Positions 15,964 to 25,178 of a stretch of DNA of 36,342 nt are shown in pieces. The position numbers and the translations under genes are program-made. Within the stretch, counting starts at the first letter, position 1, and each line of letters starts with the position of its first letter. This stretch comes from an uncultured Prolixibacteraceae bacterium (lineage in GTDB: Bacteria; Bacteroidota; Bacteroidia; Bacteroidales; Prolixibacteraceae), in the NCBI GenBank assembly GCA_937915865.1, contig CALGIG010000004.1:1-36342 (forward strand), written 5' to 3'. The notes beneath the pieces were generated by a model. That model was given only the letters and a program-made list of their open reading frames with translations, was not told where the DNA came from and made no database searches.

Positions 15964-18006
15964 ATGAAAAAGCTTATTCCAATATTACTTGTGATTTCCT
16001 TATTGCTCACAAGTTCGTTTGAGAAGGAAAAGGAAAATCGAAATATGTATTACATTACTAATCAGGTTCCGCTTATTGCCCAATCTTATACAGAGCTTCC
16101 ATTGGAAGCCATCAAGCCACAAGGTTGGTTACTCGAACAACTCAATATTATGAACAAAGGGGCAACTGGTCACCTTGATGAAGTTTTTTCTATGATTAAG
16201 AATAATAATGGCTGGTTGGGAGGGAAAGGTGACAGCTTGGAAGCAACGCCTTATTGGCTCGACGGCGCGTTGTCGCTTGCCTATCTATTAAACGACCAAG
16301 TCCTCAAAGATAAAGTACTGAAGTATATAAATTGGTCGCTTGACACTCAACGTCCTTCAGGATATTTTGGACCAATTACTCAATACGAGCGCAAGAACAA
16401 TGCAAAAGTGGAAAAAGCAGATCAAGGCGATGATTGGTGGCCAAGAATGGTTATGCTCAAAGTGCTTCAACAGTATTACACTGCAACTGGCGATAAGCGT
16501 GTGCCGCTTTTCATGACCAAATACTTTCAGTTTCAAATGCAAAATTTAACGGATAGTACCTCATTGATAAATCGTTATATCGAGCAGGCTGCCAATTCGC
16601 GATGTCAGGAAAATATAATGAGTGTATATTGGTTGTACAACATAACAAAAGATAAATTTTTACTTGATCTGGCCGATCGATTGTATAAACAAACATATCC
16701 CTGGACTGATTGGCTTGGAAATCGCGACTGGGTGATCAATGCAGCCGCACAGCAAAATGATGTAAACTGGATGAGCCGCCATGGTGTGAATGTGGCAATG
16801 GGTCTTAAAACGCCAGTAATATATTATCAGTCACAAGGAGACCCGAAATACCTGACAGCCTTGAAAACAGGATTTGCCGATTTAATGTTACTTCATGGGC
16901 TCCCAAACGGTATTTTTTCGGGTGATGAAGACTTACATGGGAATGCCCCAACACAAGCAACAGAACTTTGTGCCATTGTAGAGACGATGTTTTCACTCGA
17001 ACAAGCGATAGCAATAACCGGCGACAATACCTATATGGATGCTTTGGAAAGAATGACATTTAATGCCCTTCCGGCTCAAACCACCGATGATTATACTATG
17101 CGACAATATCTTCAGATGCCCAATCAAGTAATGGTAACAGGTGGAGAGTACGATTTTTCTTATTGCGAACGGTTGAGTAATGTCTTTGGTGCCCGAACAG
17201 GATGGTATTGCTGCTTAACCAATATGCATCAGGGTTGGGTAAAGTACGTTTCGCACCTGTGGTATGCAACGCCTGACAATGGTCTTGCCGCTTTGGTATA
17301 TGGCCCCGGAAAAGTAACAGCCAAAGTAGGCAAAGGAAATACTGTTTCAATCAATGAGGAAACCACCTATCCTTTCGGAAGCACGATCAGTTTGACTATC
17401 ACTCTTCCGGGAAAGGACACTTTCCCAATCTCATTGCGAATACCCAAATGGTGTACTGAGGCTCTTATCTCACTGAATGGTATTATGTTACAAAAGGAAA
17501 AAGGCAATCAAGTCCTAAGAATTGAACGGGAATGGAAAAACAACGATAAGCTTTCATTGGAATTTCCGATGCAGGTTTTTACAAGTAATTGGGGGAAAAA
17601 CTCACGTGCTATTGAGCGTGGTCCATTGGTTTATGCACTAAAGATTGGCGAAAAATGGGAAAAGAAGAACGATCAGGAAAAGGGTGAATATTACGATATA
17701 TCACCAACAACTCCATGGAATTATGGTATTGAAAGCAATGTGATTACCGATCCGGTAAAGAACAGCACAGTTACCGATAAATCAGTAATCGAAAATTTTT
17801 ATTGAAACCAAGCTAATGCACCCATCGAAATACAGGTCAATGCCCGTAAAATTCCCGATTGGACATTGGTAAAAGGTGTTCCATACCAACCTGTAACTTC
17901 GCGATATGGATTTTATAAGGGTGAAGTTGGAGAAAGTGAAACAGTAACATTAATCCCATACGGGTGCACAAAATTAAGAATTTCGGCATTCCCGGTAGTT
18001 AAATAA
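15964..18006 (+). pseudogene. Divergent GH127-like (DUF1680) enzyme interrupted by TGA
   Basis: Translation from ATG 15964 stops at TGA 17803-17805 after 613 residues. The same frame then stays open for 66 codons to TAA 18004-18006. The full 680-codon frame matches the downstream paralog (starting 18072) to its end: its LENAPITVKIKANR is mirrored by NQANAPIEIQVNAR, and its TLIPYGCSTLRISEFP by TLIPYGCTKLRISAFP, the latter beyond the stop. The paralog has Trp where the TGA lies, so a single TGG-to-TGA change explains it. The catalytic part survives: signal peptide, candidate acid/base E322 (GDEDLHG), Zn ligands E334 and C336 (ATELCA), and C416-C417 (WYCCLTN). Only a C-terminal beta domain is lost. 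It may be a decaying gene, a working truncated enzyme or a sequencing error. Confidence 0.8.
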
Positions 18007-18071
18007 TGATATCTGTTTCAATTGGAAAAACACAAACATTCAGTTAAATTTTAATTACTAATCAGTTGAAT

Positions 18072-20078
18072 ATGAAAAAACTAATTTTAACAGCACTGGC
18101 TATTGCTTTTTTGCTGAACACTTCGTTTGCGAAGGAAAAGGAAAAACGGAATTCATATTACGTTACCAATCAGGCTCCGCTTGTGGCGCAGCCATACACC
18201 GCGTTGCCTTTAGGTGCCATAAAACCTAAAGGAATGTTACTTAAAATGCTCGAGTTGCAACGCGACGGCCTCACCGGACACTTGGACAGCATTTACAAAG
18301 TTGTTTGTGGCAACAACAATGGTTGGCTCGGTGGAACAGGCGATGGTTGGGAACGTGGCCCATATTGGATTGATGGTTTAGTTCCGCTGGCCTATATTCT
18401 CGACGATGCCGGTCTAAAAGCAAAGGCTCAGAAATGGATTGAATGGAGCATCAAGAACCAAAGGGAAGATGGCTATTTTGGACCAAATCCACTTCCGGAA
18501 GGTTACACAAAAATCCAGGGAACCCAGCAGGATATGCGTGAAGATTGGTGGCCCAAAATGGTAATGCTTAAAGTATTGCAGCAATACTACACCGCAACGC
18601 AAGATGAACGGGTTCTCAAACTCATGAGTAACTATTTTAAATACCAACTTAAGACGTTACCCGAGAAAAAATTGGGTTTTATTACCTTTTGGGCAGAACA
18701 GCGCGGAGGTGATAATTTGGCTATAGTGTATTGGTTATACAACATTACACGGGAGAAGTTTCTGCTCGACCTAGCCGAAATCATTCACAAACAAACATTC
18801 GACTGGACTGAAATATACTCCGGAAATGTAATCCGTACGCTAAATCCTCTGCCTGATCTACATTGTGTAAATGTTGCGCAAGGATTAAAGGAACCCGTCA
18901 TATACTATCAGCAACATCCAGAGCAAAAGTATCTTGATGCAGTTAAAAAAGGATTGTCTGCGTTGAAGGATTGCCATGGCTTTGTGAATGGCATGTACGG
19001 CGGCGATGAACATTTACATGGAAATGATCCGACTCAAGGATCTGAACTTTGCTCGGCTGTAGAAATGATGTATTGTTTTGAGAGCATTTTACCTGTAACA
19101 GGTGACGTTTATTATGCCGATTATCTGGAGAAAGTAGCTTACAATGTGCTCCCTACACAAAGTACTGATGATTATATGCGTAAACAATATTTTCAGCAAC
19201 CCAATCAGGTAATGATTACTGATGTTGAACGCAATTTTATGGACGATAAAAATGCACGAATTTGTTTTGGAACTACCAGTGGTTATCCATGCTGTGTGAC
19301 CAATATGCACCAGGGATGGCCAAAATTTGTTCAAAATCTTTGGTATGCTACAGCCGGGAATGGGATTGCCGCATTGGTGTATGGCCCATCAGAAGTAACG
19401 GCAAAAGTTGCAAATGGCGAAGAGGTAAGTATTTCAGAAAAAACGGATTACCCATTTAAAGAAAATATCCAGTTTACCTTTCAGACAAAAAAAACAGTTA
19501 AATTCCCATTCCATCTGCGTATTCCTGAATGGTGTAAAAATTCGACAATCACAATTAATGGAAAGGTCGTGGCTACTTCCATTAGCAACAACATTGCAGC
19601 AATTGATCGTGAATGGTCATCAGGTGATGTGGTTGAATTGAATCTGCCAATGGATTTCCGCTTCAGTCACTGGTATGAAAATTCTCTTGGAATTGAACGC
19701 GGACCGTTGGTTTATGCTTTACGGGTTGAAGAACAATGGCGCGAAGTAACTCAAAAAGGTTACGATGACACTTTCTGGGAAGTATTACCCAAATCGCCTT
19801 GGAATTATGCACTTCAGAAAAGTGAAATTGATAATAAAAAATTGCAAGCCGAGGTAAAAGATCAGATATCGCTTAATCCTTGGAATCTGGAAAATGCTCC
19901 AATCACGGTAAAAATAAAAGCCAATCGTCTTCCGATCTGGCAATTGGAACGAGGCTCAACGGGAAAACTTCCAATACCCTCATCGCCTGCCCGAACTGTT
20001 GAGAAACTGGAAGAAGAAGTTACTTTAATTCCATACGGTTGCAGTACTTTACGAATTTCGGAATTCCCGATTCATTAA
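18072..20078 (+). CDS. Divergent GH127-like (DUF1680) glycoside hydrolase
   Basis: This secreted 668-residue enzyme has a signal peptide (cut near NTSFA, residues 16-20), an (alpha/alpha)6 barrel and C-terminal beta domains. From ATG 18072 the presumed catalytic set is E313 (GGDEHLHG), E325 and C327 (GSELCSA), and C407-C408 (YPCCVTN). Compared with the canonical GH127 at 7897, the first Cys of the CxCC motif is absent and the acid/base-to-Zn-ligand spacing is 12 rather than 16. It therefore belongs to a different DUF1680 subfamily, and its specificity should not be assumed to be beta-L-arabinofuranosidase. It is the intact partner of the interrupted gene upstream, and the two appear to be a tandem duplication. 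ATG 18072 is chosen over a TTG two codons upstream. Confidence 0.85.
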   Translation: MKKLILTALAIAFLLNTSFAKEKEKRNSYYVTNQAPLVAQPYTALPLGAIKPKGMLLKMLELQRDGLTGHLDSIYKVVCGNNNGWLGGTGDGWERGPYWIDGLVPLAYILDDAGLKAKAQKWIEWSIKNQREDGYFGPNPLPEGYTKIQGTQQDMREDWWPKMVMLKVLQQYYTATQDERVLKLMSNYFKYQLKTLPEKKLGFITFWAEQRGGDNLAIVYWLYNITREKFLLDLAEIIHKQTFDWTEIYSGNVIRTLNPLPDLHCVNVAQGLKEPVIYYQQHPEQKYLDAVKKGLSALKDCHGFVNGMYGGDEHLHGNDPTQGSELCSAVEMMYCFESILPVTGDVYYADYLEKVAYNVLPTQSTDDYMRKQYFQQPNQVMITDVERNFMDDKNARICFGTTSGYPCCVTNMHQGWPKFVQNLWYATAGNGIAALVYGPSEVTAKVANGEEVSISEKTDYPFKENIQFTFQTKKTVKFPFHLRIPEWCKNSTITINGKVVATSISNNIAAIDREWSSGDVVELNLPMDFRFSHWYENSLGIERGPLVYALRVEEQWREVTQKGYDDTFWEVLPKSPWNYALQKSEIDNKKLQAEVKDQISLNPWNLENAPITVKIKANRLPIWQLERGSTGKLPIPSSPARTVEKLEEEVTLIPYGCSTLRISEFPIH

Positions 20079-20107
20079 AGATTTAAGGAACAAATAAAAT
20101 TAAACCA

Positions 20108-21196
20108 ATGAAAAAACACCTATTTATCCTTGCCATGGCAAGTACACTGCTTTTTGCGGCTTGCCAAAATGCGCCTAAAAAAGCTGAAAAAACCGAACCT
20201 GTTTCCACCCGCTGGACAGATGATCAAGTCCAGCAATGGAGCCAGGAAAACGGTTGGCTCCGCGGAAGTAACTTCAACCCGAGTACAGCCATTAACCAAT
20301 TGGAAACCTGGCAGGCCGAATCGTTCGACACCACTACCATCAACCGCGAACTGGGTTGGGCCGAAGGGATTGGAATGAACGTGATGCGTGTTTACCTTCA
20401 CCATGTTGCCTGGGAAGTAGATAAAGAAGGCTTCAAAAGCCGCATGGGCACTTACCTCAACATTGCCAGTAAACACGGCATTAAAACAGTCTTCTGTATT
20501 TTCGACGACTGCTGGAATCCAACCTATAAAGCAGGAAAACAACCTGAACCAAAAGTTGGTGTTCACAACTCAGGCTGGGTGCGTGATCCGGGCGATTTGC
20601 TTTATACCGACACCACGCTGATCAAAACACTTGAGGCATACGTGAAAGATATTTTAACCACTTTCAAAGACGACAAACGCATTGCCATCTGGGATTTATA
20701 CAACGAACCCGGAAACTCTGGCTACGGTAATAAATCACTTCCATTACTGAAAAAGGTGTTTGAATGGGGTTGGGAAGTTCGTCCGTCGCAACCATTATCT
20801 TCCGGAGTTTGGAGTTTAGCATTATCCGATCTAAATAAATTTCAGGTTGAAAATTCAGACATCATCACGTATCACAACTACGAAGGCCCTGAAAAACATC
20901 AAGCGGCCATCGATACCCTGAAAAAATACAACCGCCCGTTGGTTTGTACCGAATACATGGCTCGCCGCAACAACAGTTTATTCACCAACATTATGCCCAT
21001 GCTGAAAGCCCAAAACATAGGCGCCATTAACTGGGGATTGGTTGCCGGGAAATCGAATACCAAATACGCATGGGACGAACCAATCGCCGACGGATCGGAA
21101 CCTAAACTTTGGTTTCACGAAATATTTCATCCCGATGGAACTCCGTACAAACAAGAAGAAGTGGATTTGATCAAGAGTTTAACCCTGACAAAATAA
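20108..21196 (+). CDS. Clan GH-A (GH5-like) glycoside hydrolase lipoprotein
   Basis: The 362-residue product is a lipoprotein (lipobox LFAAC, C19) with a TIM-barrel glycosidase fold. The early motif WLRGSNFNPS is typical of cellulase-like GH-A enzymes. The acid/base is predicted to be E200 in WDLYNEPGN and the nucleophile E282 in LVCTEYMARR, on strands 4 and 7. A retaining mechanism on a beta-linked main chain or side chain is therefore expected; I cannot name the subfamily or substrate. Its TAA overlaps the ATG of the epimerase gene by one base (TAATG), so the two are translationally coupled. Hand counts of sampled lines put it near 50% G+C, higher than the susCD genes of the same PUL. Confidence 0.85.
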   Translation: MKKHLFILAMASTLLFAACQNAPKKAEKTEPVSTRWTDDQVQQWSQENGWLRGSNFNPSTAINQLETWQAESFDTTTINRELGWAEGIGMNVMRVYLHHVAWEVDKEGFKSRMGTYLNIASKHGIKTVFCIFDDCWNPTYKAGKQPEPKVGVHNSGWVRDPGDLLYTDTTLIKTLEAYVKDILTTFKDDKRIAIWDLYNEPGNSGYGNKSLPLLKKVFEWGWEVRPSQPLSSGVWSLALSDLNKFQVENSDIITYHNYEGPEKHQAAIDTLKKYNRPLVCTEYMARRNNSLFTNIMPMLKAQNIGAINWGLVAGKSNTKYAWDEPIADGSEPKLWFHEIFHPDGTPYKQEEVDLIKSLTLTK

Positions 21197-22389
21197 TGAT
21201 GAAGAGAATTACTTTATTATCGATGGTTTTAGGTGCTGCAATTGCGTTTAGCAGTTGTACCCCGAAGCCACAATCCAAAACCGAAAATTGCTTTGCACTT
21301 AAAGCTGAAGATTTCCAAAAAACCATTGATGGTAAAACCACCAATTTATACTTCCTGAAAAACGGAAATATTCAGGCGGCCATCACCAATTATGGCGGAC
21401 GTATTGTTGGCCTTTGCACTCCGGATAAGAACGGTAAAATGGGCGATGTTATACTTGGATTCAGCAGCATCGATGGCTACCTGAAAGCCAAGGAAGTGTT
21501 TTATGGAGCTTTGATTGGACGTGTTGGAAACCGCATTGCTAAGGGGAAATTCACCCTCGATGGACAGGAATATACACTTCCTTTGAACAATGGTGTCAAT
21601 CACCTGCATGGTGGACCTGGTGGATTCCACAACGCAATCTGGGACGTAAAAGCGGCTACAGATTCATCAATTGTGTTGACTTATTTATCGAAAGATGGCG
21701 AAATGGGCTATCCCGGGAATCTGAACGTGGAAGTTCAGTATTTGCTCGATTCGAAAAATGAAATTGTAATGAGCTACAAAGCCACTACCGACAAAAGCAC
21801 TCCTGTAAACCTCACCAACCACGCATTCTGGAATTTGGCTGGCGAAGGAAGCGGAACCATCAACGACCAAATTCTGACCATTAATGCGGATGCCTATACG
21901 CCAGTTGATTCAACCCTTATCCCACTTGCCGGAAACGAACCGGTTGAAGGAACTCCTTTTGATTTCAGGAAGGGGAAAGCCATCGGCTCCGATCTTGGGC
22001 AAGTTGAGACCAACATTCAGTTGAAGCATGGCCCGGGCTATGACCATAACTTTGCTCTGAACAAACCTGTTGCTGGAGAAATGTCGCTTGCAGCTACCGT
22101 CGTTGAACCCGTAAGCGGACGCAAAATGGAAATTTTCACCCAGGAACCTGCATTGCAGTTTTACGGCGGAAACTTTATTGATGGCAGCGATACTGTCAAA
22201 AGCGGTAAAACTTACAAATACCGCGAATCACTTGCTTTGGAGACCCAGCATTTCCCCGATTCGCCAAACAACACCAACTTCCCGTCAATTATCCTGAAAC
22301 CGGGCGAAACATACCAAACACAGAGTATTTACAGGTTTAGTGTAGTGAATATTAATGCCAACAAAATTAAAGAACAAGAAATGATTTAA
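21196..22389 (+). CDS. galM: Aldose 1-epimerase (GalM-like mutarotase), lipoprotein
   Basis: This 397-residue enzyme interconverts alpha and beta anomers of free aldoses such as galactose, glucose or L-arabinose. Family motifs are clear: GRVGNRIAKGKF (R113), NHLHGGPGGFH (H138), TNHAFWNLAG (catalytic acid H209), and ALETQHFPDSPNNTNFP with catalytic base E349. The N-terminus is a lipoprotein signal with Cys21 in AFSSC, so it should act outside the cytoplasm on sugars released by the PUL enzymes. Translation probably begins at the ATG overlapping the previous stop (21196), or at the adjacent ATG 21199. A longer open frame from 21109 only runs into the preceding gene. It is the last gene of PUL 1. 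Confidence 0.93.
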   Translation: MMKRITLLSMVLGAAIAFSSCTPKPQSKTENCFALKAEDFQKTIDGKTTNLYFLKNGNIQAAITNYGGRIVGLCTPDKNGKMGDVILGFSSIDGYLKAKEVFYGALIGRVGNRIAKGKFTLDGQEYTLPLNNGVNHLHGGPGGFHNAIWDVKAATDSSIVLTYLSKDGEMGYPGNLNVEVQYLLDSKNEIVMSYKATTDKSTPVNLTNHAFWNLAGEGSGTINDQILTINADAYTPVDSTLIPLAGNEPVEGTPFDFRKGKAIGSDLGQVETNIQLKHGPGYDHNFALNKPVAGEMSLAATVVEPVSGRKMEIFTQEPALQFYGGNFIDGSDTVKSGKTYKYRESLALETQHFPDSPNNTNFPSIILKPGETYQTQSIYRFSVVNINANKIKEQEMI

Positions 22390-22773
22390 GCAATCACGAT
22401 ACAAGATGATAAATGCTTTTATTCTCTTTTTAGTTTAATACCCTGATCTTTGAGCGGTTCAACTTTTGGAATGTTTGTCACAATGTAAACAAAATCAGGA
22501 TATATCTATAGGTGAGAATTCTACTCATTCAAAAATTTACACATTTCGGGGTGATTAATTGATGCGAGACTCCTACATGAATCAATCAAAATTGAGCTTT
22601 CTCTAGTATGGAAGCCATAGAATCGTTAAAACAGAATTACATTTAAAGTAGAACCAAAAAGATCGCAAAGTACTTTTTATAATAGTAAAATCAACAATAA
22701 TTTGATTGAAATACAATGCAATTTGTTTATATTTGTATTGTAATGAATTGAATATCAGGCGAGACAATATCGA

Positions 22774-22852
22774 GACCTATTGAAATAAGCGTTTTGTAAA
22801 ACATTGATAATCAGCTTGAAATAAGGATGCGTTCAAACTCCAGCTGGGTCAC
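22774..22852 (+). pseudogene. tRNA-like fossil (3' half)
   Basis: GTTCAAACTCCAGC at 22831-22844 has the look of a T-loop (TTCAAAC) and 3' T-stem. It is followed by CTGGGTCAC, which would be the 3' acceptor strand. GACCTA at 22774-22779 can pair with TGGGTC at 22845-22850 (one G-U), giving a 77-nt span, the length of a tRNA. However, the T-stem pairs at only two or three of five positions and I cannot build a D-arm or anticodon arm. It is at best a decayed tRNA or an attachment-site remnant, and may be chance. Confidence 0.25.
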
Positions 22853-22875
22853 GAAAAATGAAACTAAATTGAGTT

Positions 22876-22911
22876 AAAAGCCTTCAAATTGAATGATTTG
22901 AAGGCTTTTTT
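22876..22911. terminator. Strong intrinsic terminator, probably bidirectional
   Basis: AAAAGCCTTCAAAT at 22876-22889 is the exact reverse complement of ATTTGAAGGCTTTT at 22896-22909, with a 6-nt loop and T continuing to 22911. The A-run on one side and T-run on the other allow termination in both directions. It lies almost 490 bases after galM and directly after the tRNA-like sequence, so it may originally have belonged to a lost gene, such as a tRNA, rather than to the PUL 1 operon. Confidence 0.85.
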
Positions 22912-23263
22912 CGTTGATTCGACAGTCAAAATACAACAAAAACTCGCAAAATAAACGAGACCTATCAGTCTTAAATTATTGTTATAAACTACTGTTTATT
23001 ATATTGTTATGATTTTTGATGTTAAGAATTCATAGTCATGATTATTAAATTCATATTTATATATCTGAATTTAGGCTGAAAATGTCTTTTTGTTTAACAA
23101 CCCTATCAGTTTACTCTTGGTTGAAATTGTACAAGTAAGCTACTGATGAAATCGATTTCATGTAGTTTTCATAACGGACATTTCATATTTATTAATTATC
23201 CATTTGATTCTTGACTTTCAAAAATTAGTTTGCCCTTCGAATCAAATCATGATTTTTGATTTC

Positions 23264-23271
23264 TATATTTG
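23264..23271 (+). promoter_or_regulatory. Possible -7 promoter element for the PUL 2 sigma factor gene
   Basis: TATATTTG matches the Bacteroidetes -7 consensus TAnnTTTG and lies 20 bases before the TTG start. No TTTG is found at the expected distance upstream; the nearest at 23229-23232 is about 31 bases away. The call therefore rests on one element only. Confidence 0.3.
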
Positions 23272-23291
23272 GTGCCTCATAGATTAGCTCC

Positions 23292-23897
23292 TTGAATAAA
23301 TTTAGGTTAAATAGTGATGAAGATCTGCTACTTAGGGTAAAAAATGGCGATGAGGTAGCGTTTGAACTTGTTTTTTACCGGTATAAAGGAAAACTGCTCG
23401 ATTTTATCCGCCGAAGCCTTCCTGCTGATCAGGATGCCGAGAGTATGGTACAAGATACTTTTACCAAACTTTGGATCAGTCGCCACCAGCTTGATCCGGC
23501 AAAATCGCTTAACGCCTTTTTATATACCATTGTCCGCAACGAAATATACGGTCAATTGCGAAAGCTCTTGGTCAGGAGAAAGTATCTCGAAGAATTGAGT
23601 TTCTCGACGTCCGGTTCCGGACTATCAACCGAACAGCAGCTCGAATACAACGAATTGGTGCGTTTGGTAACCCAACTGGTGAAAGAAATGCCTGAGAAAC
23701 GACGTGTTATTTATGAATTGAGCCGCAACGAAGGACTTAGTTATAAAGAGATTGCCAGCCAGTTGGGAATTAGCGAGAATACGGTTGATTCACAGATACG
23801 AAAAGCACTGGATTACCTGAAAGAAAATCTCCGAAAAAAAATGGCGATGTTTCTTTTTTTTCTCCCTTTTCACAAAAAATACACCCGAGAAGCATAA
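23292..23897 (+). CDS. ECF-type RNA polymerase sigma factor, PUL 2 regulator, TTG start
   Basis: This 201-residue ECF sigma factor has region 2 at about residues 12-90 (GDEVAFELVFYRYKGKLLDF, VQDTFTKLW) and region 4 at about 125-185 (MPEKRRVIYELSRNEGLSYKEIASQLGISENTVDSQIRKAL). It should activate the susCD genes of PUL 2 once released by its FecR partner. The start is decided by the sequence: an in-frame TAG at 23280-23282 blocks any earlier start, and no in-frame ATG occurs before region 2, so TTG 23292 is the only good initiator. FecR follows 180 bases downstream, an unusually wide gap for this gene pair and one that contains a palindrome. Confidence 0.93.
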   Translation: MNKFRLNSDEDLLLRVKNGDEVAFELVFYRYKGKLLDFIRRSLPADQDAESMVQDTFTKLWISRHQLDPAKSLNAFLYTIVRNEIYGQLRKLLVRRKYLEELSFSTSGSGLSTEQQLEYNELVRLVTQLVKEMPEKRRVIYELSRNEGLSYKEIASQLGISENTVDSQIRKALDYLKENLRKKMAMFLFFLPFHKKYTREA

Positions 23898-23940
23898 CAG
23901 TAACTTGTTTCGACCTCTGAAATTTCTTCCAGAAGCCTTC

Positions 23941-23961
23941 AATGTTGTGTTGGCCAACATT
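23941..23961. promoter_or_regulatory. Palindromic site between the PUL 2 sigma factor and fecR genes
   Basis: The sequence contains the perfect 12-bp palindrome TGTTGGCCAACA (23948-23959), embedded in a wider repeat AATGTTG (23941-23947) / CAACATT (23955-23961). Downstream, TTTG at 23974-23977 and TACGTTTT at 23998-24005, 20 bases apart, resemble an imperfect promoter for fecR. The palindrome could be an operator for that promoter or a weak hairpin at the end of the sigma factor message. No regulator gene next to it suggests which. Confidence 0.35.
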
Positions 23962-24077
23962 TGTTAGTTGCATTTTGTGTGTTGTTTTGCAATGACTTAC
24001 GTTTTTTATCAAAAAAAACATAGAATGCAGTCACGGAAGTTAGTCACTTGTGCATATTAACCAATGGAAATAAACCA

Positions 24078-25085
24078 ATGATGGAAGAACAAAAAAGTAT
24101 TCAGGAGATATTGGCCCGATTGTATAGCAATAAATACTTGGGCGACCTCGAAATCAGGAATTTAGAGCAATGGCTTAGTCGGTTTTATTCTGATTCTCAG
24201 ATTGACGATTGGCTAAAAGCAAATTGGGAAGTGTCTGAAAACATCGACTACGATATTTCGTTTGAAGATATTCGCCGAAGGATTGCTCAGTATGGCCACG
24301 AGAGAAAGTCGGTTCGGTTTAAAAAATGGGTTGGTATGCTTCAGAAAGCTGCTGCAATACTTCTTTTGCCGTTGTTGGTGCTTAGCATTTGGCTTTTGAT
24401 CGACCGAAAACCCAATGCTTCTCCTATGATTTTGGCAACAGCCAAGGGGGAACACACACATGTTTATCTGCCAGATGGAACAGAGGTTTGGCTGAATGTT
24501 GATTCGAAGCTTGAATATTCGACTACTTTCAATGCTTACGATCGAAATTTGAAATTGGAAGGCGAGGCTTTTTTCAAGGTTGCAAAAGATAAAAAACATC
24601 CATTTGTTGTTTCAGCCAATGATTTGAAAGTAAAAGTTGTAGGAACCGAGTTTAATATATCGGCATATAAAACCGAACCAAGAGCAACTGCTTACCTGAA
24701 AGAAGGGGTCGTTGAGCTAACTTATTCTCCGGAAAACAAAAGGGAACAAACCTACCGGATGGCTCCCGGCGAAAAAGCTACAATTTTCAGAAACGAGAAA
24801 TCAATTAATATTCAAGATGTGGTATCAGCAAACGATACCCGATGGACAAATGGCGAATTGAATTTCGATAACGAGCCTATGGATCAGGTTTTTAGAAAAG
24901 TTGAACGATGGTATGATGTAAAAATCAGTTACCAGATGACCGATTTTTCGGACGAAACGCTTACAGTAAATTTAAAGAACAACGAGTCGATACATCGGTT
25001 AATGGAGATCATTAACGAGGCAATAGGAATAAATGTCAAACAAAACGGAAATGAATATGTAATAACGCGAAGCAAAACGAAATAG
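24078..25085 (+). CDS. FecR-family anti-sigma factor, PUL 2
   Basis: This 335-residue inner-membrane anti-sigma factor has a cytoplasmic N-terminus, a transmembrane helix at about residues 88-107, a periplasmic FecR domain at about 120-215 (LPDGTEVWLNVDSKLEY, GEAFFKVAKDKKHPFVV, VVGTEFNISAY) and a DUF4974-like tail at about 265-333 (NFDNEPMDQVFRKVERWYDV). It should bind the sigma factor encoded upstream and receive the signal from the STN domain of the downstream SusC. The frame is open from a TTG at 24048, but ATG 24078, or the adjacent ATG 24081, is the better start. The stop is TAG. A 93-base gap with a hairpin separates it from susC. Confidence 0.94.
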   Translation: MMEEQKSIQEILARLYSNKYLGDLEIRNLEQWLSRFYSDSQIDDWLKANWEVSENIDYDISFEDIRRRIAQYGHERKSVRFKKWVGMLQKAAAILLLPLLVLSIWLLIDRKPNASPMILATAKGEHTHVYLPDGTEVWLNVDSKLEYSTTFNAYDRNLKLEGEAFFKVAKDKKHPFVVSANDLKVKVVGTEFNISAYKTEPRATAYLKEGVVELTYSPENKREQTYRMAPGEKATIFRNEKSINIQDVVSANDTRWTNGELNFDNEPMDQVFRKVERWYDVKISYQMTDFSDETLTVNLKNNESIHRLMEIINEAIGINVKQNGNEYVITRSKTK

Positions 25086-25098
25086 ATAAAAAAGAAAA

Positions 25099-25135
25099 GA
25101 GTAAGCAGCAATTGTTGGCACGATCATGCTTACCC
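25099..25135 (+). promoter_or_regulatory. Hairpin in the fecR-susC leader, PUL 2
   Basis: GTAAGCA at 25101-25107 pairs perfectly with TGCTTAC at 25127-25133. The stem can extend to 25099 and 25135 across one mismatch, around a 19-nt loop. It ends 43 bases before the susC ATG. An eight-T run occurs about a dozen bases later, too far for a classical terminator, so termination is possible but weak. Its position parallels the hairpin at 2760-2788 in PUL 1. Confidence 0.45.
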
Positions 25136-25178
25136 TTTCCCAAGTGATTTTTTTTAACTTTTAAAATCGTTCAAATTT

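Larger units (their letters stand above)
22390..23291. other. 900-base gene-free gap between the two PULs
   Basis: I find no supportable gene here. The region is AT-rich with stops in all frames. From left to right it holds a short inverted repeat TTTGT/ACAAA near 22480, the tRNA-3'-end-like sequence at 22774-22852, the strong terminator at 22876-22911, a very AT-rich stretch (22960-23220) and a possible promoter element at 23264-23271. It separates the last gene of PUL 1 from the sigma factor gene of PUL 2. Confidence 0.6.

Noticed and set aside
17803..17805. Selenocysteine or TGA-as-Trp recoding in the GH127-like gene
   Set aside because: The paralog has Trp, not Cys, at this position, I saw no hairpin evidence for selenocysteine insertion, and another gene in the window ends normally in TGA.
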